From: Berkiella sp964594635
GTDB lineage: Bacteria > Pseudomonadota > Gammaproteobacteria > Berkiellales > Berkiellaceae
DNA length: 64,000 nt
Direction of reading: 5' to 3'
Assembly (NCBI GenBank): GCA_964594635.1
Contig: CAZQMV010000003.1
Coordinates: 124,001-188,000 of the forward strand
The notes under the pieces were generated by a model. The model did no database searches. It was not told where the DNA came from and worked only from the letters and a program-made list of their open reading frames with translations. Both the position numbers and the translations under genes were made by a program. This document shows positions 33,317-42,054 of this stretch, one piece after another; within the stretch, counting starts at the first letter, position 1; each line of letters opens with the position of its first letter.

Positions 33317-34021
33317 CTATTGAACTAATTCTGTTTTCTTTTCTGCTTTCTTTTGTACAACCTTCTCTTCTACTGTCGGAATAATTTTTTCATAAGACAC
33401 ATTCACTCGCGTACTACCTACTTTTACAAAATTATCACTTAGCCATTTGGCATCTGTTGGGCTCATCCGAATACAGCCGTGGCTAGCATTATAATTGGGC
33501 ACACTGTTCGAACCATGCATCGCATAGCCTTGATGGAAAAACATGCAATATGGCATGGGTGCACCACCTTTGCCCACAGGAAAGATTTTAGATTTGCACT
33601 TTGCGCCACGCTTGTCATAAACAGTGAAAGTGCCTGTAGCCGTTTTGCAAGCCTTGCCAATATCGGGGCAGTAGCTTTTGCCACCTGAAATTTTTCCTGA
33701 GTTCACCAATGTGCCCTCAGAATCGTAAGCACCCCACGTGCCATGGGTTAAATTGATTTTAACGATATTTTTCTCTGCAATTTTTTCAGGAGGAGCGACA
33801 AACACATGCTTTGGCTCAGTGTTTTTGTAGACAGGCTTTTTTCGTACATGTTTGCGCCAATAATAACCGTCATCGTCTTGCCAATTCTCATCGTTATAGT
33901 GCACTTGGTAGCAAACATTCGTATATGGATCGCAATGCCACGCAGCATAGGCAGTAAAGCTGAATAACGATAATATCGATCCGAAAAGAATGACTATATA
34001 TTTATTCAAAATATACTCCAT
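33317..34021 (-). CDS. L,D-transpeptidase (YkuD domain), exported
   Basis: Cell-wall enzyme that makes 3-3 crosslinks or attaches proteins to peptidoglycan. The N-terminus of the long frame is spurious. ATG 34021 gives 234 aa; a TTG at 34012 with GGAG 6 nt upstream is also plausible. A signal peptide (IVILFGSILSLFSFTAYA) is followed by a Tyr/Trp/Asp-rich segment and the YkuD domain with MHGSN and the catalytic SHGCIRMS (His, Cys, Arg). The C-terminal Lys/Glu tail is low-complexity. Confidence 0.9.
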   Translation of the reverse strand: MEYILNKYIVILFGSILSLFSFTAYAAWHCDPYTNVCYQVHYNDENWQDDDGYYWRKHVRKKPVYKNTEPKHVFVAPPEKIAEKNIVKINLTHGTWGAYDSEGTLVNSGKISGGKSYCPDIGKACKTATGTFTVYDKRGAKCKSKIFPVGKGGAPMPYCMFFHQGYAMHGSNSVPNYNASHGCIRMSPTDAKWLSDNFVKVGSTRVNVSYEKIIPTVEEKVVQKKAEKKTELVQ

Positions 34022-34159
34022 ACAGTCAGTAAAAACCTGTAGTGAGACTATGAAGTATAAAACAAAGTTCCTGAATCTTTTCAGAAAAAAATGTCGTGTA
34101 GTTACAAAGCACTTCGTATATTTCACTAACAATAGTGTGTATAATCTGCTCTTTAAATT

Positions 34160-34471
34160 ATGGATACAAAGAGTTTCATGCAATTATTTATCTTAACCCC
34201 CTTCAACCCTAAATGGCCCACTGCGCAATTTAAAAAGATTGACGCTATTATTGTGCGTGCAGCATCTGAATCTAAAGCGCGTGAGTTGGCAAAAAAAGTG
34301 ACCTTTAATTCTGACAAATCTAAAATTGGTATACAGATGCATAACCCTTGGCAAAATCGCTCATTTTCAAAATGCGATGTTTACCAAGGTAGCGAATTTA
34401 CGAGAACCGGGAAAGAAGAAGTGTTAACTCCTTCCGCTTTAAGAGATTATTTCTTAGCGTTGAAAAAGTAG
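34160..34471 (+). CDS. Hypothetical 103-aa protein
   Basis: No family is recognised. The sequence is basic, with a pattern like small cytosolic DUFs (FKKIDAIIVRAASESKARELAKKV then a Trp/Asn-rich segment). The start may be at 34160 or Met7 (34178). It is divergent from the L,D-transpeptidase gene. It is supported mainly by length and by a composition consistent with coding. Confidence 0.6.
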   Translation: MDTKSFMQLFILTPFNPKWPTAQFKKIDAIIVRAASESKARELAKKVTFNSDKSKIGIQMHNPWQNRSFSKCDVYQGSEFTRTGKEEVLTPSALRDYFLALKK

Positions 34472-34754
34472 TCATTATTCTCTAAATGGCGCAATAAACC
34501 CCGTCAAAGTGATGACTTTACCCGATAGTTTGTTGCGCCTTTTCACCATGCTCATTGCATAATATTTTAAAAAAAATGCAAAAAAACATACCAAAATTGA
34601 TTTTAATAGGGCAACTCCGTGATATTTGGCATGTCCGCTGCTTATCTGCTAATCAATACCACCTAGCATATTCGACCGATAGGCGATTTTTTGTGGCATT
34701 TAAATACAACTTTTGTGTGATATAGTTATGCTAATTAACTAAATGGTGTTATAA

Positions 34755-35561
34755 ATGAGCGAATTTACTTTACCCAGCAGCAATATTTGCCTTACCGCCA
34801 CAAAAAGCGTTCAAAAAGTTGCCAAACCTTTTTTTGAGGCCACAGGTTTTAATTTTTTCAGCTATGCTCGTGATTTTAATGGCAATAGAAGTTTTTCGAT
34901 TCAAACTAACAATGATCTTTTTTTAGCTTCGTTTGAAAATAAAAGTGCCTATTGCTCAGCACATGTAGCAGATGGCGTTTATGTCTGGAACGATATTCAA
35001 AATGATGGACTCATTGATGATATTAGAGCAATCGGTCATGATAATGGCATCTTCATTTTCAAGCGTCACTCAGCTTTTTCTGAAATCTTTGCTTTAAGTA
35101 CCCCTAAACATGCATTTAACCATTTGCAGTTTTATGCCAATAACAAAGAATTAATTAATAAATTTTTCTTTTATTTTAAAGAACAAGCCGCAAAAACAAT
35201 TAAACAAGCCATGGAAGAACCTCTTGTATTACCAGATTACATGACCAGCAGACCCATTAAAAATGCAAATCAATATAATCAAAATTTAAGTACTTTGAAT
35301 GATGCCTTAACCATTAAGCGTTTTTATTTTAATGATGATTTTGATGGAATCAAATTATCTAAACGAGAAATTGAATGTTTGGGACATTATTTGAAAGGTA
35401 AGACAGCATCAGATATAGCGACTATTCTTAATTTAAAGAAAGTGACAATTGATACCTTCATGAGAAACATTAAGAAGAAATTCAATTGCCAAACCAGAAG
35501 CCAATTATATGAAATATTCTGGAAGCTGGAGATTTTCAAAACCAACGGCGTTTTTAACTAG
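34755..35561 (+). CDS. LuxR-family transcriptional regulator
   Basis: The 268 aa end in a GerE/LuxR helix-turn-helix: LSKREIECLGHYLKGKTASDIATILNLKKVTIDTFMRNIKKKFNC (about 203-250). The N-terminal 190 residues are a sensor-like domain with no recognised ligand motif; this type of orphan LuxR regulator is common in Legionellales. It stands alone, with a 283-nt upstream region rich in A/T where its promoter should lie. Confidence 0.88.
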   Translation: MSEFTLPSSNICLTATKSVQKVAKPFFEATGFNFFSYARDFNGNRSFSIQTNNDLFLASFENKSAYCSAHVADGVYVWNDIQNDGLIDDIRAIGHDNGIFIFKRHSAFSEIFALSTPKHAFNHLQFYANNKELINKFFFYFKEQAAKTIKQAMEEPLVLPDYMTSRPIKNANQYNQNLSTLNDALTIKRFYFNDDFDGIKLSKREIECLGHYLKGKTASDIATILNLKKVTIDTFMRNIKKKFNCQTRSQLYEIFWKLEIFKTNGVFN

Positions 35562-35679
35562 TTTATTCGATGAAACATGACTAGCGCAGTAGTGTTTCTT
35601 TAATTGGCGATCGTTAACCAGATCACCAGTCATCATCCTATCAAAGCCCCCCTTGTAGTTGTTACGTAATTAGCTTATT

Positions 35680-36303
35680 ATGTGGCTCAAAATCTCCCTT
35701 CTTTATTTGGTAACCATGGCCGATTTATATAGTTTAAATAACCGTATTTATTTTGAAAGTGCTTGTGATTATCCCAACGATTATCGTGGAGTTAAATGGA
35801 TAAGCAAAGAATCACAATTTATCCGTTTTAAAATACTCTGCGGAATGGCTAACGATCTTTTTACAAGTGATATCCTTGATGTGGGATGTGGCTTAGGACA
35901 CCTCGTTGATTATCTAAAAAGCCAACAATTTACAGGCACTTATAAAGGCATTGATATTGTTTCTCAGATGATTATTAACGCTAAAAAAAGACACCCAACG
36001 TATCATTTTGAATGCAACGATATTGAATCCATTACAATAAATCAGCATGATTATGTACTAGCGAGCGGGATCTTCGCATTAACTAATGCTGAGCAAACAA
36101 AAGCGCTGATCCCTACTTTATTTGATTGTGCTAAAAAGGGCCTTGCTTTCAATTGTTTGAGCTCTTTTGCAGAAGAAAAAGAAGAAGGGATGTACTACCA
36201 AATCCCAGGTGACATTTACCATTTTTGTAAAACATTAACGCCTAATGTCACTTTATTAAAAGATTATTTACAGCATGATTTTACGATTTATATGTTTAAA
36301 TAA
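35680..36303 (+). CDS. SAM-dependent methyltransferase
   Basis: A class I Rossmann methyltransferase: motif I ILDVGCGLGHLVDYL, acidic motif II YKGIDIVSQMI, and DYVLASGIFALT as motif IV. The start may be 35680 or 35716 (MADLYSLNN), giving 207 or 195 aa; neither has a clear ribosome-binding site. The substrate is unknown; small-molecule targets are common for this type. Confidence 0.85.
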   Translation: MWLKISLLYLVTMADLYSLNNRIYFESACDYPNDYRGVKWISKESQFIRFKILCGMANDLFTSDILDVGCGLGHLVDYLKSQQFTGTYKGIDIVSQMIINAKKRHPTYHFECNDIESITINQHDYVLASGIFALTNAEQTKALIPTLFDCAKKGLAFNCLSSFAEEKEEGMYYQIPGDIYHFCKTLTPNVTLLKDYLQHDFTIYMFK

Positions 36304-36377
36304 GCGGCTTAACATCTTGCAAAGCTGACAAATAAAAATAATTAATTGCTAATCTCAAATTATATGGAGATGATATT

Positions 36378-37280
36378 ATGTCTTTAGGTAGTATAAGAGC
36401 CACAAGTAGTGACCAATCCTCAACCGATAGAAAAGATAAACTTTCAGAAAAATGTAAACTCTCTCTTCTTCTAACCCCTACTTCAGAACTAAGAATGCTC
36501 CAACGGCAAACAAAATCAAATCCTGGGCCCATTCAGGAGGTTACCCTGGTGCCTGCTCCAACCTTATTAGTAAATCCAGCTCGATTTAGAACGATGGAAA
36601 CGTTAGATACCTTCAAGCAAGCAGTATTTTTATTTGGCGATATGAAAGGCTCTACACGCTTAGGACAACAAATGTCCTCTACAATGTTCGCTAAATTATT
36701 AGAGCCTATCTTTACTACATTTCAAGATATTGTTATTCAATATGGCGAAGCCTTTGGAATATATGTTGTAAAACTTAAAGGCGACGGTATTATGATTGCT
36801 GGGGCAAGTCATGAACAAGAGAAAACACACAAGCAAGTTCAAATGATGCTCTATATTGGACATTTAATGGCCCATTTTATGTCCACAAGTAATCAACATA
36901 AGGATGATTCTGAATTTAAAATCGATTTTAGATTTGGTATTCATATGGGAGAAGCCACTAAAATCCGTACTCATATTAAACAAGAGGCGGGTATAATAGA
37001 ACAAATAGATTGGACAGGCGACGCAGCTAATAAAGCATCACGAATGGAATCTTCAAGCCACCCCAATCAAGTACAAATTACCGAAGAAATTTATAAAATT
37101 GCGGAGCAGGATTTTATTTTTACGACATCCAGAGAGAGAGCCATCGAATCTTATGGCACTCTTTTTACACGATTTTTAATGCAACCCTCGCCCGCTTTTC
37201 TGGATTCTATTGGTCATCTTCGACTGGAACGAAGAGGAAGTGATTTTTTTAGCACAGAACTTCCACGCAAAGTGCTTTGA
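36378..37280 (+). CDS. Class III adenylate/guanylate cyclase
   Basis: Soluble cyclase of 300 aa with an N-terminal low-complexity extension (about 1-70). The catalytic domain has the first metal Asp in FLFGDMKGSTRLGQQM, the second in VVKLKGDGIMIAG, the dimer-arm pattern FGIHMGEATKI and the WTGDAANKASRMES loop that carries the transition-state residues. No receiver, HAMP or membrane segment is attached. The product (cAMP or cGMP) cannot be told by eye. Confidence 0.88.
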   Translation: MSLGSIRATSSDQSSTDRKDKLSEKCKLSLLLTPTSELRMLQRQTKSNPGPIQEVTLVPAPTLLVNPARFRTMETLDTFKQAVFLFGDMKGSTRLGQQMSSTMFAKLLEPIFTTFQDIVIQYGEAFGIYVVKLKGDGIMIAGASHEQEKTHKQVQMMLYIGHLMAHFMSTSNQHKDDSEFKIDFRFGIHMGEATKIRTHIKQEAGIIEQIDWTGDAANKASRMESSSHPNQVQITEEIYKIAEQDFIFTTSRERAIESYGTLFTRFLMQPSPAFLDSIGHLRLERRGSDFFSTELPRKVL

Positions 37281-37320
37281 TCACCTCGAAGCTTATCTGC
37301 CAATCATTAATTTACGAGAC

Positions 37321-37342
37321 AACCTCCCCCATTGGGGAGGTT
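37321..37342. terminator. Hairpin AACCTCCCC/GGGGAGGTT after the cyclase gene
   Basis: A perfect 9-bp stem with CATT loop, 40 nt after the cyclase stop, followed by GGGATATTT rather than a long T-run. It may be a terminator or a member of a common REP-like hairpin family. Confidence 0.5.
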
Positions 37343-37369
37343 GGGATATTTAGGACTATCCTTTATAGT

Positions 37370-38122
37370 ATGAAATATCTAAATCTACTTTATACGTTAT
37401 TGCTCATGGTGATATCCCTTGTCGCCCCTCCTTCTATTGCTGCTCTTGAAGTAAAGCTGATTGAAACAAGTCCCGTCTCGCCGATGATACTAGCTAAAGA
37501 TCAAGCATTGTATGTCCATATACAGTATCAATCGAACGAACCTCTGCGTTTTCAAGCACGAGGGCTTTATGGTAATGCTGAGCTCCAAAATCATGTTAGA
37601 TATAATCCATCACAAGTTTATGCGGCAGGATCTGGGGAAGCAATTGCATGGATAGCTTATGATGGTCAAGCAGATATTAATAAGATCCGCGTTAATATTT
37701 ATAATGAAAAATGGCAATTAATTTCAACGCAAGATCTTGCACTCACTGCGCAATGGTCAGAACAAGCAATAAAAACACATTCCCCTATGGCCAGCTGGGT
37801 CACCACGCTTAACAATGCTCAGCAATCTAGTGCTTCAGCAGCGCTAACTTCTGCTGACTCTAGTAATGATTTTCTTGTTTTATTACTTTTTTTATCAGTA
37901 CCAGGATATTTTCTTTTACAAATTTATACTCTCATTGCCTATAAAGACAAGTGGAAAAAGGCAGCCTCTATTCCTTTGTGGTTGACGATCCCCATAGCAG
38001 GATTTTGTATTTTTTCTCTGTTTATGGATTCAAATCTATGGCCACTCTTGTTTATTTTTCTTGCACCTTTCGGATTTTTCTATTTATGCGTGTTGATTAT
38101 GATGAAGATTTATAAAAGCTAG
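37370..38122 (+). CDS. Exported membrane protein of unknown function
   Basis: The start at 37370 (MKYLNLLYTLLLMVIS) gives 250 aa with a signal peptide ending near SIAALE. A periplasmic beta-rich domain of about 140 residues follows, then three membrane helices (about 165-180, 195-213, 218-240). I do not recognise the family. An upstream in-frame extension would run through the hairpin at 37321-37342 and is rejected. Confidence 0.7.
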   Translation: MKYLNLLYTLLLMVISLVAPPSIAALEVKLIETSPVSPMILAKDQALYVHIQYQSNEPLRFQARGLYGNAELQNHVRYNPSQVYAAGSGEAIAWIAYDGQADINKIRVNIYNEKWQLISTQDLALTAQWSEQAIKTHSPMASWVTTLNNAQQSSASAALTSADSSNDFLVLLLFLSVPGYFLLQIYTLIAYKDKWKKAASIPLWLTIPIAGFCIFSLFMDSNLWPLLFIFLAPFGFFYLCVLIMMKIYKS

Positions 38123-38138
38123 CTGCTTTGCAAATCAA

Positions 38139-38250
38139 GGACACCCATTTCTCTGAAGGACACCCATTAGCATTGGAGTGGTACTTGAGTCTACTATTAG
38201 GGCTCATATACACACTATCTAAAGGACAGCCATTTAAAAAATGGATGTCC
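38139..38250. repeat. Four copies of the GGACAyCCAT repeat, two as an inverted pair
   Basis: Copies lie at 38139-38148, 38158-38167, 38224-38233 and 38241-38250. The last two face each other (AAAGGACAGCCATTT and AAATGGATGTCCTTTT) and can form a stem of about 14 bp with one mismatch. They sit in the gap between convergent genes. Confidence 0.75.
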
Positions 38251-38262
38251 TTTTACACTTTA

Positions 38263-38544
38263 TTATTCATCCGAATATCTATCGTTCCAGCTATCTTTGC
38301 GACTTTCCCATCGATAACCAAACCTATCGTTATCTTGCATTCCAACATCTTCACGATCGTAACCATGGCGCTCTCTATAACCATGAGTTTCATAGGATTC
38401 AAAACGCATCATTGTTAGGCCATCATTCATGCTTCCAAATCTGGGATCAACATCATAATTCATCTTAAAGGCATGGATAGGATACGCAGAACAAGCTAAT
38501 GGTGTAATAGCTAGCATCACAGCTAAAATAAGATAGTTTTTCAT
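38263..38544 (-). CDS. Small secreted protein, unrecognised
   Basis: The 93 aa begin with a clear signal peptide (MKNYLILAVMLAITPLACSA). The mature part is rich in Asp, Arg, Tyr, Met and His with no domain recognised. GGGGG precedes the start. It is found next to the inverted pair of dispersed repeats at 38224-38250. Confidence 0.65.
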   Translation of the reverse strand: MKNYLILAVMLAITPLACSAYPIHAFKMNYDVDPRFGSMNDGLTMMRFESYETHGYRERHGYDREDVGMQDNDRFGYRWESRKDSWNDRYSDE

Positions 38545-38739
38545 TATTCCCCCTAAACTTCCCTTTGGTGTAATTAACGTTTTTATTTTTTTGAATTGTT
38601 AATTGCTTACAAGAAGGACAGCTGCAATTTCGTTAAGTTCGGGTTATTTAGGGTGTATGTCAGAAAAATTAGGTGCAGTTACTAATAGCGACTAGCAACG
38701 ATGGTATTGGTGGAGAAGTTCCAGTGAGCATCATTGGCT

Positions 38740-39573
38740 TTATATTTGTTTGCGCACAACCGCTTGATTGATAAGATTTTCACTTAATCCAGGTGGCAGG
38801 TATTTTACATCTGCATATTTATAAAATATCGTTTGTAATGTGCCATTAATAATCGTAGCAAAACCAATGATTAATGCGATAAGGGATCCTATTGTTGCAT
38901 AAATTGGCATTTTGTAAGGAGCCATTTCTGGCGCTGAAGCGTAATAACCTATTAAGAGCAAAATCATGATAACAGGCGAGGTAATCACCATGACAAATAA
39001 GCTTGCGCCAATAATTTTAACCACCCCCCGACCCCAGACATTCTGTATTAATCGTACTGATTCTTGATACAACCCTTTGGGACTATTATTTCCCTGAAAA
39101 CAGATTATCGGTAAAACAAAATAGGTTGCTGCTGCCCATCCTACATCGAGGATAAAAGAAAGAATCGAGGGTATATGAAATTTATCTTCTAATGCTTCAA
39201 TCATTCGTATAAAAAGACCCACCGACCCTGCAACCAGAGTCCAAAATAATATCGTAGACGTTCGATTAAAAGCCACTTTGAAACCAGCAATAATGGATAT
39301 TTCGCGACCTTCTAATTTATGATTTACGCTTGCGATTAATGAAACATTAAAGAAAATAGCAATATAAATATATCCAAAATAGGCCATCAAGCATGATACC
39401 ACTATCATTGCCCAACCGCTGTGATCCCCCACAGCATAAAATATTGCACATAACGCGCAGAACATTGCTGTTACTGATAGTAAAGGTAAAATCAGTAATT
39501 TAGGATTGGCAAAAGCAAATCTTGAAGCAAATAAACCTAAATTCCAGCCCGTTTTAATATTATCTAAAAACAT
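38740..39573 (-). CDS. DUF6159-like integral membrane protein
   Basis: The 277 aa contain about six membrane helices (around 22-45, 53-75, 105-128, 140-160, 188-210, 225-250). The start MFLDNIKTGWNLGLFASRFAFANPKLLILPL resembles DUF6159 proteins. Function is unknown. It lies 54 nt downstream of the Kef-type antiporter gene on the same strand and may share its transcript. Confidence 0.75.
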   Translation of the reverse strand: MFLDNIKTGWNLGLFASRFAFANPKLLILPLLSVTAMFCALCAIFYAVGDHSGWAMIVVSCLMAYFGYIYIAIFFNVSLIASVNHKLEGREISIIAGFKVAFNRTSTILFWTLVAGSVGLFIRMIEALEDKFHIPSILSFILDVGWAAATYFVLPIICFQGNNSPKGLYQESVRLIQNVWGRGVVKIIGASLFVMVITSPVIMILLLIGYYASAPEMAPYKMPIYATIGSLIALIIGFATIINGTLQTIFYKYADVKYLPPGLSENLINQAVVRKQI

Positions 39574-39627
39574 AAAACTCGCTAAAAAAACTAATAATCT
39601 ATAAGATTAGCTTAATATAGGCCTTTC

Positions 39628-40857
39628 TCATTTCACTTTGCGTGAAACTCTTTCATCATTGTTATCTTTTATAAATCTATCGAGCAAGTTAAACAACAGT
39701 GGATTCAGTAAGATTGAAATGATAGCACCTGCTAGAATAATATCCTGTGCTTGGGCAGTCAGTATCTTTAACTTCATACCAAGCTCAGCAAGAATGAATG
39801 AAAATTCACCAATTTGAGCCAGACTAACAGAAATAGTTAAAGCTGTATATTGCGGATAACGAAAAGCAATAACGATGAAATATGCTGCTAAAGACTTCCC
39901 TAAAACAATGATTAAAACAGTCGCAAAAACGAGAAGTGGCTGTGTCATTAGTATATTTGGAGCAAGCAACATGCCCATTGCAACAAAGAATAATACTGCA
40001 AAAGCATCACGCAAAGGCAAAGACTCTTCAGCCGCCCTTTGGCTAAATTTTGATTCACTTAAAATCATACCAGCAAAAAATGCACCTAGCGCCAACGAGA
40101 CTCCAAATAATTTTGCTGCTCCAAAAGCCACACCCAGAGCAATTGCTAGTACAGCTAATCGAAAAAGTTCAGCTGAACGCGTTCCTTCAGCTGTGTGCAA
40201 TATCCAAGGAATGACACGTTTACCAATGACTAACATCAAAACAACAAAGGCGATCAGTTTGAATATCGTAATACCCAGAGGAAGCAATAACTGCTTATCA
40301 AAAAGCGAACCCGTTGCAGCAGTATCATTGTGCATAAAACTAGCTATGGCAGGCAAAATGACCAAAGCAAGCACAACAAACAGATCTTCAACAATTAACC
40401 AACCTACTGCAATTTGACCACGTTCAGTTTCTAAATAATTTCTTTCTTCTAAGGCTCGCAGCAGCACAACTGTACTCGCTACCGATAAAGCTAGTCCATA
40501 AATAAGACCAGCACCTAACGACCATCCTGCATAATTTGCTAATGCCCAGCCCATTAATGTAGCGATTACAATTTGGCAAATTGCCCCTGGCAAAGCAATT
40601 TTTTTAACTTTAAGTAAATCTTCCCATGCAAAATGTAAACCAACACCAAACATTAATAGAATAACACCTAGCTCTGCTAATTCATGAGCAAGTTTCATAT
40701 CGGCGTTATAACCAGGTGTGGTCGGACCTATCAGCACGCCAGCCAATAGGTAACCCACGATCGGCGAGAGTTTAAAGTAGTGGGCTATCATTCCCAAAAT
40801 GAATGCGAGCCCAAAGCCGGCTACAATCATTGTGACGAGTGGCATAGAATGCATCAT
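39628..40857 (-). CDS. Kef/YbaL-type cation:proton antiporter, membrane domain only
   Basis: The 409 aa are a CPA2-family Na+/K+:H+ exchanger domain with about 12 membrane helices. FKLSPIVGYLLAGVLIGP, ELAELGVILLMFGVGLHF and GALLSVASTVVLLRALEE-type motifs are visible. YbaL proteins normally add a C-terminal TrkA-N (RCK) domain to reach about 560 aa; that domain is missing here and the protein ends in a short charged tail. Confidence 0.88.
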   Translation of the reverse strand: MMHSMPLVTMIVAGFGLAFILGMIAHYFKLSPIVGYLLAGVLIGPTTPGYNADMKLAHELAELGVILLMFGVGLHFAWEDLLKVKKIALPGAICQIVIATLMGWALANYAGWSLGAGLIYGLALSVASTVVLLRALEERNYLETERGQIAVGWLIVEDLFVVLALVILPAIASFMHNDTAATGSLFDKQLLLPLGITIFKLIAFVVLMLVIGKRVIPWILHTAEGTRSAELFRLAVLAIALGVAFGAAKLFGVSLALGAFFAGMILSESKFSQRAAEESLPLRDAFAVLFFVAMGMLLAPNILMTQPLLVFATVLIIVLGKSLAAYFIVIAFRYPQYTALTISVSLAQIGEFSFILAELGMKLKILTAQAQDIILAGAIISILLNPLLFNLLDRFIKDNNDERVSRKVK

Positions 40858-41029
40858 ATCGATTTACTCAATTTAGAAGGTTTTATTATAAAACATGCCA
40901 AACTAAATTATAGCTCTTACTTTTTAGTTCAACAACAAACAATACTAAGATACTGTTCAAACTAGACATTTCTGTATAGAATGACCTTTATCACTTACTT
41001 ATTTCCCCATCCTAAAAACAGAGGACGAC

Positions 41030-41449
41030 ATGCGATATTTACATGCGATGGTACGCGTGTTTGACGTTGAAAAATCACTTGATTTTTACGTTAAACAATT
41101 AGGTTTAAGAGAAATTCGTCGAAGCGAATATGAGCAAGGCCGTTATACTTTGATATTTTTGGCAACAGGCCCTAATGATCCTATGATTGAGTTAACTTAT
41201 AATTGGGACCAAAAAACCCCTTATAGCTCTGGCAGAAATTTTGGCCACTTAGCTTTTGAAGTCGACAATATTTACGAATTCTGTGCCAAACTACAAAGCA
41301 ATGGCGTTACTATTTTGCGCCCACCTCGTGATGGCCGCATGGCCTTTATTCGATCACCTGATGATATTTCAATTGAAATTCTACAACGCGGCAAAGCGCT
41401 TGATCGTCAAGAGCCTTGGTATTCGATGCAAAACAATGGTGAGTGGTAA
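41030..41449 (+). CDS. gloA: Lactoylglutathione lyase (glyoxalase I)
   Basis: Converts the methylglyoxal-glutathione hemithioacetal to S-lactoylglutathione. The 139 aa VOC-fold protein shows the four metal ligands of the bacterial enzyme: His5 (LHAMVRV), Glu in MIELTYNW, His in NFGHLAFEV and Glu in ISIEILQ. A short C-terminal extension follows. It stands alone. Confidence 0.95.
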   Translation: MRYLHAMVRVFDVEKSLDFYVKQLGLREIRRSEYEQGRYTLIFLATGPNDPMIELTYNWDQKTPYSSGRNFGHLAFEVDNIYEFCAKLQSNGVTILRPPRDGRMAFIRSPDDISIEILQRGKALDRQEPWYSMQNNGEW

Positions 41450-42054
41450 TTATCTATTCCTGTAAGCCGTGACAGATTCCAGCCAGGGGTTGTCTCGTCG
41501 TCTAATCGATTCAAGTAATGGATTACCTGTAGTATTACATGATCTAACAACCATATTTTTTGCATCTGATTTTGTTACTTTTAAATGATTTTTAAGATCA
41601 GCTAATGTTGTGTGGCTTTTCCTGATTTATCAATGGATTTCAGTAACAAAAGCACTTCATCGACCCTTTTTAGCTGCAATTGAATTTAGAAAAGAAGATA
41701 ACAAAGAAATTGTAATCAGTTATATTGCTTTAAATTAGAATAATTCCTGACGATTTATTGAAGTGTATTCTTTAATTGTGCTATCGTTTAAAAACTTCAC
41801 AAAAAACATTACATTTTTTTGTGCATTCATTTTTTAAAAATAAAAATGTCTTTTATTTTTCTTAAAAGACATTTTCTACATTTTTACTCAATATCTTTAC
41901 TCAATTTTCACTTTAAAAAATCACACTAATATATTTCTAAACACTCCTGCAAATAAATAGACAATTCAACTTTCATCAATTATCTTGAGTATTCTTTGCT
42001 TTTTAACAATGAGTCAAAGAAAATGTAAACAAGAAAACAGGGAGACATTTATAT
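41450..42054. other. 605-nt region without a convincing gene; one long hairpin
   Basis: Short plus-strand frames at 41457-41740 read like worn coding sequence (for example IEFRKEDNKEIVISYIALN before a stop) but contain stops; a decayed gene is possible. A 13-bp perfect inverted repeat lies at 41843-41875. The ankyrin gene promoter should be in the last 150 nt. Confidence 0.4.
41843..41875. terminator. 13-bp perfect inverted repeat AAAATGTCTTTTA
   Basis: Arms at 41843-41855 and 41863-41875 surround a T-rich 7-nt loop. It has low G+C and no adjacent gene end, so it may be a weak terminator or a protein-binding palindrome. Confidence 0.35.

Noticed and set aside
38128..38418. 96-codon plus-strand frame
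   Set aside because: It is antisense to the secreted 93-aa gene and built partly from dispersed repeats, with no ribosome-binding site.
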